Assembly: GCF_003011965.1 (NCBI RefSeq)
Contig: NZ_PXWG01000059.1
Span: forward strand, 1 to 38,215
Length of the DNA stretch: 38,215 nt
Source of the DNA: Streptosporangium nondiastaticum
GTDB lineage: Bacteria > Actinomycetota > Actinomycetes > Streptomycetales > Streptomycetaceae
Direction: 5' to 3'
Shown here: positions 9,501 through 18,007 of the stretch, piece by piece
Position numbering within the stretch: position 1 is the first letter of the stretch
Layout of the letters: the number at the start of each line of letters is the position of its first letter
Made by a program: the position numbers and the translations under genes
The notes under the pieces: generated by a model
The model's input: the letters and a program-made list of their open reading frames with translations, nothing else
Told to the model about the DNA's origin: nothing
The model's database searches: none

Positions 9501-12500
9501 GTGCCCGGCGGCGCGGAGCGGCCCGACCTCTCCCGGGTGCTCGACGACGAGGCGGCAGGGGCGGACACCATCCCGGCGCCCTCGGTGGAGCACGCGTCCG
9601 GCGACCTGGCGGAAGGGCCGCTGGACGACCTCACCGTCCCGGACGCCGGACCGCTTCACGGCGGGGCGGCCCCGGACATCACCCCGGTGCCGCCGGTCCG
9701 CCACGAGGTCGCCGTGGGCCACGTCGACAACCCGTTCGCGCAGGCCGAGGGCCGCCTCACCGCGGAATTCACCGGCGATCCGCTGGCGTTCCTGGGCAGG
9801 CAGCCCCTCTACGGGGCCTTCGAAGTCGGCATGACGCAGCGGATGCCCGGCCTCACGCAGGAACTCGCCAACCGGTTCCTCCAGACGATGGACCAGGCCA
9901 CGCAGCACTGGTTCGTCCTCGTACGGGCCGGCGACGCCGGTGCCCATGAGGGCACCCTGCTGCTCACGCCTGCGGTGGAGCGCTACGCACAGGCGTTCGC
10001 CGAGGGCCGGCTGTTCCACACCCCGCACGTGACCGAGAAGGTCATGGACCTGTTCGAGGAGCTCACCGCTCACCCCGCGCTCCCCCGGCCCATGGCGGCG
10101 GACCACTACCTCGCCTCGGGCTACATCCCGTACCAGCCCGGCGTCGCCAAGGGCGCGAGCACGATCGGGAACGCCGTCATCCGCCGGAACCCGGGCAGCC
10201 ACGTCGGCGCGGAGTTCGTGTTCACCCCGGAGATGACGGGCTGCGCCCTCGCCGTGACCGACGTCACCGACGACACCTTCCGGGCCTGGCACTACCAGTC
10301 CCCCAACGGAATGTCACAGCGTCAGTTCGCCGCCGCCTTCCGGGCGGAGCGGTCCCCCACCGACTGGTTCGGCGACGCGAGCTACCTCGGCCCGATGCCG
10401 GACGGCTACCGCAACGGGGCGACGAACATCCTCTGGCGCAAGGAGGACGGCTCCTGGCACATCCTGAGCCATGAGTACCGGGCACCGCTCGACCTGGAGC
10501 TCGGCGCCTTCACGCTGCCCCGCGAGCCCTTCGCCCGGCCGCTGCGCCTCACTCCGGGCAGCGAACTCGCGTACACGAAGAAGATCTACGACGGCATGCG
10601 CGAGGCGGCCGACACCGCGCTCCAGAGGAAGCTGCTGGAACTCCTGCAGACGCGCGGCCTCGGGCCCCGCGCGCTGAACGAGCTCCAGGAAGTCGTCCTC
10701 GAACCGATCACCCGCACGCTCCTCGGGGAGGACGCGCAGCTCGCGAAGGTCACGAACTTCGAGGAGCTCGCCACGACGGTGACGACGCTCAAGGGGCAGC
10801 GTCAGACGACCGCGAAGGGCGTCCGGCGCGCCCTCGACGGACTCGCCGTGCCCGAATCCCTCAAGGGCAAGATCGAATGGAGCGTCGGGGAGTTCGAGAA
10901 CTCCGGGTGGCTGACGGCGGCCGGCGAGGCCGAGGCCCGCATCAAGGCCGGGAACCACGTCGTCACCGAGGCTCAGCCGCCGGTGCACACCGGCGGCGCG
11001 ACGGTCGCCGAGCACGGAGGGACCGGTCCCGTCCCTGCGGCCGTCCATCCCGCGGACACCAGCACCGTCCCTGCGACCGTCCACCCTGCGGAGACCAGCT
11101 CCGCCACTCCTCCGGCCACCCACCTCGCGGACGACTCGGCCGCACCGGCCGTGCCCGCGCCCGGCGGCAAGGGCAAGGGCCGCGCCGACGTCCAGGAGCC
11201 CCGGCCCCTCCTGTCGTCCGGCGGGCGCGCCGACGCCCAGGAGGCGGCGCGGGTCATGCAGGAACGGATCAGGGTCCGGCAGGAGATCATCACCGGCGGC
11301 GCGACCGGCCCCGAGGCCGAGATGCGGCTCACCGCGTGGGACGCGTACGAGTTCGCCCGGACCGATCTGGGCCGGCTGCAGGAGGGCGTCGAGCGGGAGC
11401 TGCACACCGGCCCGTCAACCGGGCCCACGAGGAGTCAGCAGCTCCTGCAGTCGCAGCGGGACGCGGCCGAGAGCGAACTGGCCCACGCGGAGGACCGGCT
11501 CCGCGAGCTCGGCATCGATCCGGGGGCGACGAGCGACCGGATCGACGAGGCCGTGGCGAGGATCCGGACCGGCGACGGGACCGCGCTCGGCGGTTCACGA
11601 CGCGGGACGCTTCCGCATGCCGGAGCGCGGCACACCGACGCGCCGCACGCCGACGCGCCGCAGGCGGAACCGGCGCACGTCGCCGGCGACGCGACGGACT
11701 CCGGCGCGACGGACTCCGGCGCGCTGGACGAGCCTGTGCCGGACGAGGCCGTGCCCGGCGTGCTCGACGAGGCCGTCCCCGGTCCCGTCCACGCGCCGGA
11801 GCCGGTCGCCGCACCCGCCCCGCAGCCCGTGCCGGCCGTGGGGCAGGTCGACAACCTGTTCGGCGCTCTGGAAGGCGTCCGGTCCCAGGCGTTCGCCGGC
11901 GACCCCGTGCGGTTCCTCAACGAGCACCCCGTGTCCACCGAGCTCTCCCGGGGCATCCGGGAGCGGATGCCGGGGCTGAGCCTCGCGCAGAGCAATGCCT
12001 TCGTGGACCGGATGGGTGACTGGGACCGGCACTGGTTCGTCCTGCACCGGGACAACAGCCTCCCGTTCAGCGAACGCGCCATGGTGCTCACCCCCGCGGT
12101 GGAACGGTACGTGCAGGCCTTCGACAGCGGCGAACTCTTCCCCGGCGGCACCGCCCTCGTACCCGAAGAGACCAGGAAGCTGTTCGACGGCCTCCGCTCG
12201 CACCCCGGCCTCCTCCGCCCGCTCACCGACGACCACTACCTCGCCTCGCACTACATTCCGTACAAGACGGGCCTCGCCAAGAAGGACGGCGACATCGGCC
12301 AGGCCGTCATCCCCCGCACCCCGCGGGAAGGAACCGGCTCCGCGTTCGTCTTCACCCCGGAGATGAACGGCTGCGCGATCGCCGTCACCGACGTCACCGA
12401 GGACGCCTTCCGGGCCTGGCACTACCAGTCCCCCGGCGGCGAGGCGGCCAACGAGTACGCCACGAGGTTCCGCCTGGGGCGCGGCGGCGACAACTTCGAG

Positions 12501-14990
12501 GGCCCCGTCACGCCGGAGCGTTCGGTGCGCGACTGGGTCGGTGACGCGATGTACCTGACGCCGGAGCACGGTTCCCGGCGCTGGAAGGGAGCCACGAACG
12601 TCCTCTGGCGCAAGGAGGACGGCACGTGGCACGTCGTGAGCCAGGAGTACCGGGCGACCCCCGGCCGGTCCGGCCTCGAGGACATCGCCCTGCGCCGGTC
12701 CGCCAAGGTCTTCCCGCTCGACCTCGCCGGCGGCGGCGCGCCCGGGTACCTCCGGCGGATCTACGACGGCATGCGGGTCGAGAACGCCCTGGAGATCGAG
12801 GGCGAGCTCGTCGCCGCGCTGGCGGGACTCACCCGCAGCGACCCCGGACTGGCGGGGGCGCTGCAGAGGAGCATCCTCGACAAGCTCTTCGGCACCCGGC
12901 TGGACGAAGAGGCCCGGCTGGCGGCGGCCGGCGACCTCGACGCGCTCGTGGAGGCCGCGGAGCACCTCGGGAATCTGCGCCGCGACACCGCGGACGCCCT
13001 CCGGCAGGTCCTGGACGGCACCACGCTGGACGCCCCCCTGAGGGACCGGCTCGACGGCATCCTGGAGCGCTTCGAGGAACCGCGCTGGGCCCGTGAGCTG
13101 AAGCGCGAGGCCAAGGCCCGGCTCAAGGCCCCCGCCTCCGGGCACGATCCCGCCCCCGAGGCCGGAACGCTCCGCATCTCCGGGCCCGGGGCCGGCCCCG
13201 ACGAGGCCGGTCTGCAGGTCACCGCGGCCCGGGACGCGTACGCGGAGGCGTACGCCGAGCATGCCCGCGCCCAGTTCGAACTGAACGAGTGGAACCAGCG
13301 GTTCGCCGGCGGGGCGGGCCCGTCGTCCCTGCCGCCGGGACCCTCGCGGCCCGAGCTCCGGCTCGCGGCCGCCGAGGACCGGCTGCACCAGGCGGGGGAG
13401 GAACTGAGAGCTCTCGGCGTCGACCCGCAGGGGGTGCGGGCGGAGATCGAGGAGACCATCACGCGCAGCGGGAAGGAGAGCAAGGGGCTGCCCGGCGGCA
13501 TGCGGCGGACCGACCCCGGCGAGGGCGGTTCCGGCACCGGGCTGCCGGAGGCGGAGACCTCCGGCGCCGTACCCGAGCAGCCGGTGCCCGACGACATCGT
13601 GCCCGACGGCGTCATGCCCGAAGGCATCGTGCCGGACGGCACCCTCGCACCGGCACCGGCACCGGCACCGCACGCCGTCGAGCCGTCCCCGACGCCGCTG
13701 ACGAACCTCGCGCCGCAGGACGAACGGCTCACACGGGCCTTCGTCACGGAGCCCGAGGCCTTCTTCAGATCGCACGTGGTCTCCGTGCGCTTCGACATGA
13801 ACATCGCGTCGAGGTCGCCCTGGCTGAACAGCGGCGACATCGCGGGGTTCCTGGACAGGCTGAACACCTGGGAGGGCCGCCACTGGTTCGTGATGCACCA
13901 GGCCGAGGGCCTGCCGGCCCGGGACACCACCGTGATGCTCACCCCGGCCGTCGAGAAGTACATCCAGGTGGACGCGGACCGCGCCGGCCTGGCCAAGTAC
14001 GCGGACCGCCGTCCCCCGGTGGCACAGGACGGCGACTACCTGTCCCCCGTGTTCCTCCCGTACATGAACGGGCTCCCGGACGTGAGCGCGAACGGGAGCG
14101 CCGTCTCGAACATCGGGACGGTGCGCGTTCCCAGGGTGCCCGGAGAGCACCCCGGCTCCGAGTTCGTGGTGACCCCCACCATGAACGGCTGCGCCCTGGC
14201 CGTCACCAACGTCGACGAGACCGGGTTCACCGCTTGGCACTTCCAGTCCCCCGGCAGCAGCATGGGGGCCGACATGCGCTTCCGCCTGCACCAGGACCGG
14301 CAGGTGGTCGACTGGTTCGGCGACGCGGAGTACGAGACGCCGGTGAAGCGAGGGCAGTACCAGGCCGCCAACATGCTGTGGCACGACAGGGGCAGCGGGC
14401 AGTGGAAGATCCTCAGCCAGGAGAGCGACATGCTCTACAGCGAGAGGGGCGCGTGGCTCGGGCTCTCCAGGACGCACGACCTCACCCGTGACCTCCGCCT
14501 GGAACCCGGCGGGGAGCTGGCCTACACGAAGACGGTCTACGAGGGGCTGGAGACCACGTACCGGCAGAGGGTCGACCGGGCGCTCATGCAGCTCGACGAC
14601 AAGGCCGTCTGGAGCAAGGACCAGTACAAGCTCCTGACGAACGACCTCATCGCCCCGTACAAGCGGCGGATGGACGAGTTCCGCAGGCAGCTGGCCGCCC
14701 AGCCGGACTTCGCCGGTCTCGCCGAGCTGGCCACGGTCATCACGGAGCGGCAGACGCTGACCGAGGAGAACATCGGGCACGCCGTCGAGTCCTGGTCCAA
14801 GCTCCTGAAGCCCTTGGAGTCCCAAGGGGGGCTGGGGTCCCTCTGGGGGAAGTCCCGGCCCTTCGACCGGCGCATGGACAACCTCCTCGCGTTCCTCCGC
14901 GAGTACCACAACGTCGGCTGGGCGGAGCAGCTGCGGACCGAGGCGCTTGCCCGCCTCGCGCCGCCCCCGCAGCCCGGGGCGGACGGTTGA
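6501..14990 (+). CDS. Giant T7SS-associated protein with three tandem Cys/His modules
   Basis: The 2829-aa product opens with a helical domain (about 1-160, starting MATRPGDWSAVGL, with PTPGDP) that resembles the predicted N-terminal T7SS secretion domain of actinobacterial polymorphic effectors. Hydrophobic segments follow at ~165-310, then a long Ala/Pro/His-rich region. Three homologous modules follow (about 885-1480, 1578-2207 and 2234-2829). Each has a helical hairpin containing an LGIDP-like motif, a low-complexity linker, a core beginning VDNxF or similar, an HWFV..LTPAVE(K/R)Y block, a GCA(L/I)AVT strand, an AW(H)(Y/F)QSP strand, a TN(I/V)LW / ANMLW block, and a helical tail. The invariant Cys/His pairs are C1248/H1264, C1958/H1974 and C2564/H2580. 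The GTG start has a good ribosome site. Function is unproven; context suggests a secreted effector or surface protein. Very large Streptomyces proteins of this general kind exist. Confidence 0.85.
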   Translation: MATRPGDWSAVGLSGDPTPGDPAVINRLADAMHRLAETAGTIHDGLNALQQTSGEGQRFIGKTADALRGKVDEHLNKFAGSVRESFLMAETALRTYATAVGDAQTAAGQALTAAQGLAQDDPQRQTLTERVSAARGTLATAVTQLTHQLHEAGERMQQPTSACETFWKVFEIFTIIFSVLAIFTGGLLGIIAWAMNAVQFVKVAVDFSQGKATGLQLGLAFLGMLFPSTKGIGGTLKAIGKGVIASGKGFLTQVGRVALMTGTSRLVVAPLLLASKLGGGLRGFLPMLWSGVKGLGRAGLEDWAKITGGVTGAWAKAGAYGAVTLQRLGRFVVAALVPLNFAEIGVVGFRGAAALAFADRVLGIPQYSLRQMMARAGDLEYLMKAGAPAAAGEGRGAWSAGRAGEHLGAAPFGGLRFGPGFGSVSTDLFHLSLTRTPALDFTQLGFAKLGDVLMSHPGAAAHTGTGAAPGLHAVSGLVTPAMPGNFTLGKAGLAVPASAAGDSAVTSLTHLDASLGQVRLDSNLLLPADTALGVVQGARHPSGLSLLTDVPVTGHGVEAPGGLAQSLGPLDDGNVLARGAIGHAEDFADLKLPELMALQQGDVTVRGITADGISLRIGRETDVTVNAQTLTSLAAGSHGGVPHAAPNAVAPHSGGLPGTAAVPEGAVASAASHTAVPHGGVPGALTAQPVPPVTTHVVSPPHGSTAAPTAHGGAHAPSASSLKDTAPQVPHPVKDAGVPAPVSAANSREQALALLKGDDARPRGAGLSASAGAPAGGVSSRSALDAAGVSPSRVDTQALDLVARPGRSADAAGELRLPQPAPLPPAPQPVNPVAAGESAVTRGRTDTPTSPGDLRQPSPSPSAHTSPLGPPAPVPAHVEGHAAATVRNQLRLSIGHVITGGAADGATAELRMQRYVAYEQSLAELRAAQRDAGAGAPKTPGAGPSSRPTGVRSAAETRLDAALAEVKDARKALREIGIDPDAMLNEVRTLNVRTVLDHGGVPGGAERPDLSRVLDDEAAGADTIPAPSVEHASGDLAEGPLDDLTVPDAGPLHGGAAPDITPVPPVRHEVAVGHVDNPFAQAEGRLTAEFTGDPLAFLGRQPLYGAFEVGMTQRMPGLTQELANRFLQTMDQATQHWFVLVRAGDAGAHEGTLLLTPAVERYAQAFAEGRLFHTPHVTEKVMDLFEELTAHPALPRPMAADHYLASGYIPYQPGVAKGASTIGNAVIRRNPGSHVGAEFVFTPEMTGCALAVTDVTDDTFRAWHYQSPNGMSQRQFAAAFRAERSPTDWFGDASYLGPMPDGYRNGATNILWRKEDGSWHILSHEYRAPLDLELGAFTLPREPFARPLRLTPGSELAYTKKIYDGMREAADTALQRKLLELLQTRGLGPRALNELQEVVLEPITRTLLGEDAQLAKVTNFEELATTVTTLKGQRQTTAKGVRRALDGLAVPESLKGKIEWSVGEFENSGWLTAAGEAEARIKAGNHVVTEAQPPVHTGGATVAEHGGTGPVPAAVHPADTSTVPATVHPAETSSATPPATHLADDSAAPAVPAPGGKGKGRADVQEPRPLLSSGGRADAQEAARVMQERIRVRQEIITGGATGPEAEMRLTAWDAYEFARTDLGRLQEGVERELHTGPSTGPTRSQQLLQSQRDAAESELAHAEDRLRELGIDPGATSDRIDEAVARIRTGDGTALGGSRRGTLPHAGARHTDAPHADAPQAEPAHVAGDATDSGATDSGALDEPVPDEAVPGVLDEAVPGPVHAPEPVAAPAPQPVPAVGQVDNLFGALEGVRSQAFAGDPVRFLNEHPVSTELSRGIRERMPGLSLAQSNAFVDRMGDWDRHWFVLHRDNSLPFSERAMVLTPAVERYVQAFDSGELFPGGTALVPEETRKLFDGLRSHPGLLRPLTDDHYLASHYIPYKTGLAKKDGDIGQAVIPRTPREGTGSAFVFTPEMNGCAIAVTDVTEDAFRAWHYQSPGGEAANEYATRFRLGRGGDNFEGPVTPERSVRDWVGDAMYLTPEHGSRRWKGATNVLWRKEDGTWHVVSQEYRATPGRSGLEDIALRRSAKVFPLDLAGGGAPGYLRRIYDGMRVENALEIEGELVAALAGLTRSDPGLAGALQRSILDKLFGTRLDEEARLAAAGDLDALVEAAEHLGNLRRDTADALRQVLDGTTLDAPLRDRLDGILERFEEPRWARELKREAKARLKAPASGHDPAPEAGTLRISGPGAGPDEAGLQVTAARDAYAEAYAEHARAQFELNEWNQRFAGGAGPSSLPPGPSRPELRLAAAEDRLHQAGEELRALGVDPQGVRAEIEETITRSGKESKGLPGGMRRTDPGEGGSGTGLPEAETSGAVPEQPVPDDIVPDGVMPEGIVPDGTLAPAPAPAPHAVEPSPTPLTNLAPQDERLTRAFVTEPEAFFRSHVVSVRFDMNIASRSPWLNSGDIAGFLDRLNTWEGRHWFVMHQAEGLPARDTTVMLTPAVEKYIQVDADRAGLAKYADRRPPVAQDGDYLSPVFLPYMNGLPDVSANGSAVSNIGTVRVPRVPGEHPGSEFVVTPTMNGCALAVTNVDETGFTAWHFQSPGSSMGADMRFRLHQDRQVVDWFGDAEYETPVKRGQYQAANMLWHDRGSGQWKILSQESDMLYSERGAWLGLSRTHDLTRDLRLEPGGELAYTKTVYEGLETTYRQRVDRALMQLDDKAVWSKDQYKLLTNDLIAPYKRRMDEFRRQLAAQPDFAGLAELATVITERQTLTEENIGHAVESWSKLLKPLESQGGLGSLWGKSRPFDRRMDNLLAFLREYHNVGWAEQLRTEALARLAPPPQPGADG
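9150..14987 (+). repeat. Three-fold internal duplication within the giant gene
   Basis: The gene contains three related segments at about 9150-10960, 11230-13130 and 13200-14987. Protein similarity is obvious in the core blocks: the metal- or catalysis-like strand GCALAVT / GCAIAVT / GCALAVT, the following AWHYQSP / AWHYQSP / AWHFQSP, and the HWFV strands. Copies 1 and 2 are closer to each other than to copy 3, which lacks some linker sequence. The linkers differ and contain their own short repeats, for example the duplicated GATDS codons near 11691-11720 and VPD-type repeats near 13580-13640. This indicates old duplication with divergence, not recent amplification. Confidence 0.85.
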
Positions 14991-15105
14991 TGAGAGGTTG
15001 TCATCACCACTTGGTGAGAGGTTGTCATCGCCGCTTGATGAGAAGTTTCATCACCGCTCGATGAGAAGTCTCATCGCCGCCTGACGAGAAGTCGCCATCA
15101 CCGCC
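14988..15105. repeat. Five tandem imperfect hairpin repeats (23-24 nt)
   Basis: Starting on the stop codon of the giant gene, five units follow head to tail with no spacers: 14988-15011, 15012-15035, 15036-15058, 15059-15081 and 15082-15105. Each contains TGATGAGA (or a one- to two-base variant), a short centre, then TCATC followed by ACCGCT-like sequence. TGATGA and TCATCA are reverse complements, so each unit can fold as a small hairpin or act as a dyad-symmetric binding site. The array fills most of the gap before the beta-helix/AAA+ gene. Units diverge at several positions, so the array is not a fresh duplication. Confidence 0.85.
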
Positions 15106-15147
15106 GGTCCAGCCCGGTCCCGCCCCTGTACGTCTGACGGAGCCCCC

Positions 15148-17937
15148 GTGACAGTCCCCGCCCAGCCGGCCGCCACCCACCACGTGGGCGGCGGCATACC
15201 CGGTGCCCACCCCGGCCTCGCATCCGCCCTCGCGGCCGCGGCGGAGGGCGACGAGATACGCATCGCCCCCGGCGTCTACCGGGAGGCGGTGCGGATCGAG
15301 CGCGGCGTGGCGCTGCGCGTCCTCGGCGAGGAGGCGGGGGGACGCTCCGGGGCCGTGGTCCTTGCCGCCCCCGGTGACGGGCGCCCCGCCCTCGAAGTGG
15401 CGGCGGGCGCACGGGTGGTGGTCGACGCGCTCGTGGTCGAGGGGGAGGCCGCCGACCGGCCCGCCGTCGTGCTCGCGGGCGGGCGCACGGAGTGGTCCGG
15501 CGGCCGGATCGGCACGGGGCGGCTGGAGGTGCACGGGGACGCCGCGCTCGCCATGACCGGAACGGTCCTCGCCGGCGCCGCCCTCGCCGGGGTGCTGCTG
15601 CGCACCGGCGGAGCCGTCGCCCTCACCGACTGCAGGCTGCTCGGGACCGACGGCACGGGGATCGTCGCGGGCGGGTCGACCCGGGTCGAGCTGCTCCGCA
15701 CCTGCATCCGGGACACCACGGGGTCCGCGCTACGGGTACGGGAGGACGCCGCCGTCACCCTGCGGGAGTGCCTGATCGACGGTGCCGGCCGGAGCGGGCT
15801 GCTCGTCGAGGACCGGGGTTCCGCCCGGCTCACCGACTGCCGTGTCAGGGCGTGCGGCTCGGACGCCGTGCGGGTCCTCGGCAGTTCCGCCGCCACGGAA
15901 GCGCCGGAGACGGCGGAAACGGCGGAGACGGCGTCTTCCCGGGAGACCGGTGGTGGCGGCGGTGGCGTCCGGCTGCACGACTGCGAACTCTCGGGCGCCG
16001 GCGGGGACTCCGTACGCGCCGACGGCCGGAGCGAGGTGGAGCTGGCCTTCTGCACGCTGCGCGACAGCGGCGGCTCCGGCATCAGCGCCGGGGACGACGC
16101 CCGGATCCGGGTCACCGGCACCAGGATCGCGCGCACCGGCGCCGCGGCCGTCGTCGTCCACGGCTCCGCCCGGCTCACCGCCCGCGAAACCGTGATCCGC
16201 GCGTCGGCGGCCAACGGCCTCGTCGCCACCGGCGACGCCGTCGTGCACCTCGACGACAGCGCCCTGGACGAGTGCGCCTACAGCCCCGTCCACGCGGGGG
16301 ACAGCGCCGAGATCCGGCTGCGGGGGCTCCGCATCACCAGGACCCCCGAACACGGCACCCACCTGGTCGCCGGCGCGCGAGCCATCATCGAGAGCACCTG
16401 GATCAGCGACTGCGGCATGTCGGGGGTGGACCTCGCGGACTCCGTCCGCGCCGAACTCCGTGGCGTCGCCGTGCACCGCACGCGCAACGGCGTGACCGCC
16501 GCCGGCCACGGCCCGACCCTGCTGCACGGCTGCGAGATCGCGGACAGCGAGCGCGCCGCCGCGGTCCTGGGCCCCGGTGACCAGGAGGTCACGGGCGGCA
16601 GCCTGGTGCGGGCGGGCACCGCGGGCCTCGTCGTCGAACCCGGTGCCGCGCCCCGGGTCACCGGCCTGGAGATCCGGGACGCGGCAGGCTCCGGCGTGGT
16701 GGTCGCGGGCGGCGCCGAGCCGCGGCTGAGCGGGGTGCGCATCCTGCGGCCGGCGAAGAACGGGCTGATCGTCGACTCGGGAGGCGGCGGCGTCTTCGAA
16801 GAGTGCGAGATCGTCGCCCCCGGCTTCCCGGCCGTCCACCTCGCCGGATCCGCCGCCCCGGTGCTCCGCCGCGTCCGGGTGCAGGACGCCGCAGAGGACC
16901 TGAGCGCCGATCCGGACGCCGATCCGGTGGTGGAGGAATGCGTCTCCGTACGGGTCGGGTCGCCGCAGTGGCCGCAGCTCGCCGGCGCCGCGGGCCGGAG
17001 GACGCCCCTGCCCGCCGGGGCGGAGCACGCGGGCGCCGCCACGGCGGGGGCCGGGGCCGACGGTGACCGGGAGGAGCCCGAGGAGAGCCTCGACGACCTC
17101 CTCGGTGAGCTCGGCACGCTGATCGGGCTCGGCCGCGTCAAACAGGACGTCGCCTCCCTCGTGAAGCTCATGCGGATGGTCCACCGGCGGGAGGCCGCCG
17201 GGCTCGCGGCCCCGCCGCTCAGCCGGCATCTGGTCTTCGCCGGGAACCCCGGCACCGGCAAGACCACCGTCGCCCGCCTCTACGGCCGCATCCTCGCCGC
17301 CGTCGGACTGCTGGAGCGCGGCCACCTCGTCGAGGCCGACCGCTCCTCCCTGGTCGGCGAGTACGTCGGGCACACCGGGCCGAAGACCCAGCGGGTCTTC
17401 CAGGAGGCCATGGGCGGCGTGCTCTTCATCGACGAGGCGTACTCACTCGCCCCCGCGGCGGGCGGCGGCAACGACTTCGCGCAGGAGGCCGTCGCCACGC
17501 TCGTGAAGCTGATGGAGGACCACCGCGACGCCGTCGTGGTGATCGTCGCCGGCTACCCGGACGAGATGGAGCACTTCATCGATTCCAACCCCGGCCTCGC
17601 CTCCCGCTTCAACCGCACCCTGCTCTTCGAGGACTACGACGACGCGGAGCTGGTGCGGATCGTGGAGCAGCACGCCGCCTCCCACCAGTACGAGCTCACC
17701 GAGGACGCGCGGGACGCCCTCGGCGCCCACTTCTCCGGCGTCCCCCGCGACCACCGGTTCGGCAACGGCCGCTCCGCCCGCCAGGTCTTCCAGGCCATGA
17801 CCGAGCGGCAGGCGTACCGGGTCGCCGAGATCGAGGCGCCGTCGGAGGCGGACCTCATCACCCTCACCCGCCAGGACGTGCCGGAGGCGGTGGGGGCGGT
17901 GGGGTCGGCGGGAGCGGTCCCGGGCGGGGCGGCGTAG
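15148..17937 (+). CDS. Right-handed beta-helix/AAA+ ATPase fusion (EccA/CbbX-like C-terminus)
   Basis: The 929-aa product joins two unrelated folds. Residues ~10-590 are a parallel beta-helix of the NosD/pectate-lyase-like type: many coils of about 22-24 residues with patterns such as LTDCRL, LRECLIDGAGRSGLLV, and VELAFCTLRDSGGSGI. Residues ~640-910 are an AAA+ domain of the CbbX/SpoVK/EccA group with Walker A GNPGTGKT (G699, K705), Walker B LFIDEA (D762-E763) and an SRFNR arginine-finger region. EccA proteins are cytosolic chaperone ATPases of ESX systems, normally with TPR-like repeats in front; here a beta-helix takes that place. The GTG start follows the hairpin array. No signal peptide is present, so it is probably cytosolic. 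Linkage to eccC supports a secretion role, which is inference. Confidence 0.85.
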   Translation: MTVPAQPAATHHVGGGIPGAHPGLASALAAAAEGDEIRIAPGVYREAVRIERGVALRVLGEEAGGRSGAVVLAAPGDGRPALEVAAGARVVVDALVVEGEAADRPAVVLAGGRTEWSGGRIGTGRLEVHGDAALAMTGTVLAGAALAGVLLRTGGAVALTDCRLLGTDGTGIVAGGSTRVELLRTCIRDTTGSALRVREDAAVTLRECLIDGAGRSGLLVEDRGSARLTDCRVRACGSDAVRVLGSSAATEAPETAETAETASSRETGGGGGGVRLHDCELSGAGGDSVRADGRSEVELAFCTLRDSGGSGISAGDDARIRVTGTRIARTGAAAVVVHGSARLTARETVIRASAANGLVATGDAVVHLDDSALDECAYSPVHAGDSAEIRLRGLRITRTPEHGTHLVAGARAIIESTWISDCGMSGVDLADSVRAELRGVAVHRTRNGVTAAGHGPTLLHGCEIADSERAAAVLGPGDQEVTGGSLVRAGTAGLVVEPGAAPRVTGLEIRDAAGSGVVVAGGAEPRLSGVRILRPAKNGLIVDSGGGGVFEECEIVAPGFPAVHLAGSAAPVLRRVRVQDAAEDLSADPDADPVVEECVSVRVGSPQWPQLAGAAGRRTPLPAGAEHAGAATAGAGADGDREEPEESLDDLLGELGTLIGLGRVKQDVASLVKLMRMVHRREAAGLAAPPLSRHLVFAGNPGTGKTTVARLYGRILAAVGLLERGHLVEADRSSLVGEYVGHTGPKTQRVFQEAMGGVLFIDEAYSLAPAAGGGNDFAQEAVATLVKLMEDHRDAVVVIVAGYPDEMEHFIDSNPGLASRFNRTLLFEDYDDAELVRIVEQHAASHQYELTEDARDALGAHFSGVPRDHRFGNGRSARQVFQAMTERQAYRVAEIEAPSEADLITLTRQDVPEAVGAVGSAGAVPGGAA

Positions 17938-17940
17938 CGA

Positions 17941-17961
17941 GCGGCCCCGCCTGCGGGCCGC
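17941..17961. terminator. Hairpin after the beta-helix/AAA+ gene
   Basis: Arms 17941-17947 and 17955-17961 (GCGGCCC / GGGCCGC) are exact reverse complements with a seven-base loop, four bases after the stop codon. The next gene is convergent, so the hairpin may serve both. Confidence 0.55.
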
Positions 17962-17980
17962 GGGCTGCGGCTCCGCCCTC

Positions 17981-18004
17981 GGCTACGGCTACGGCTACGG
18001 CTAC
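17981..18004. repeat. Four tandem GGCTAC hexamers
   Basis: Four exact GGCTAC units run from 17981 to 18004 and a fifth partial unit (GGCTCA) leads into the stop codon of the minus-strand lectin gene. This non-coding microsatellite lies in the convergent intergenic space and could vary in copy number by slippage. No function is apparent. Confidence 0.85.
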
Positions 18005-18007
18005 GGC

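Noticed and set aside
6282..10292. A 1336-codon open frame on the minus strand opposite the giant gene
   Set aside because: In very GC-rich DNA, long antisense frames arise from codon bias. This one is made of Arg/Gly/His/Val-rich low-complexity sequence with no domain, and the plus-strand frame has clear domains and repeats.
11595..14909. A 1104-codon minus-strand frame opposite modules 2 and 3 of the giant gene
   Set aside because: It mirrors the coding bias of the plus strand, has no recognisable motif and lacks a ribosome site.
9150..14987. Thioester adhesin domains based on the GC...HYQ motif
   Set aside because: In thioester domains the Cys and Gln lie on distant strands, over 100 residues apart, in characteristic contexts; here Cys and Gln are 18 residues apart and the surrounding signatures do not fit.
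14988..15105. CRISPR array
   Set aside because: The repeats are contiguous with no spacers, differ from each other and have no cas genes nearby.
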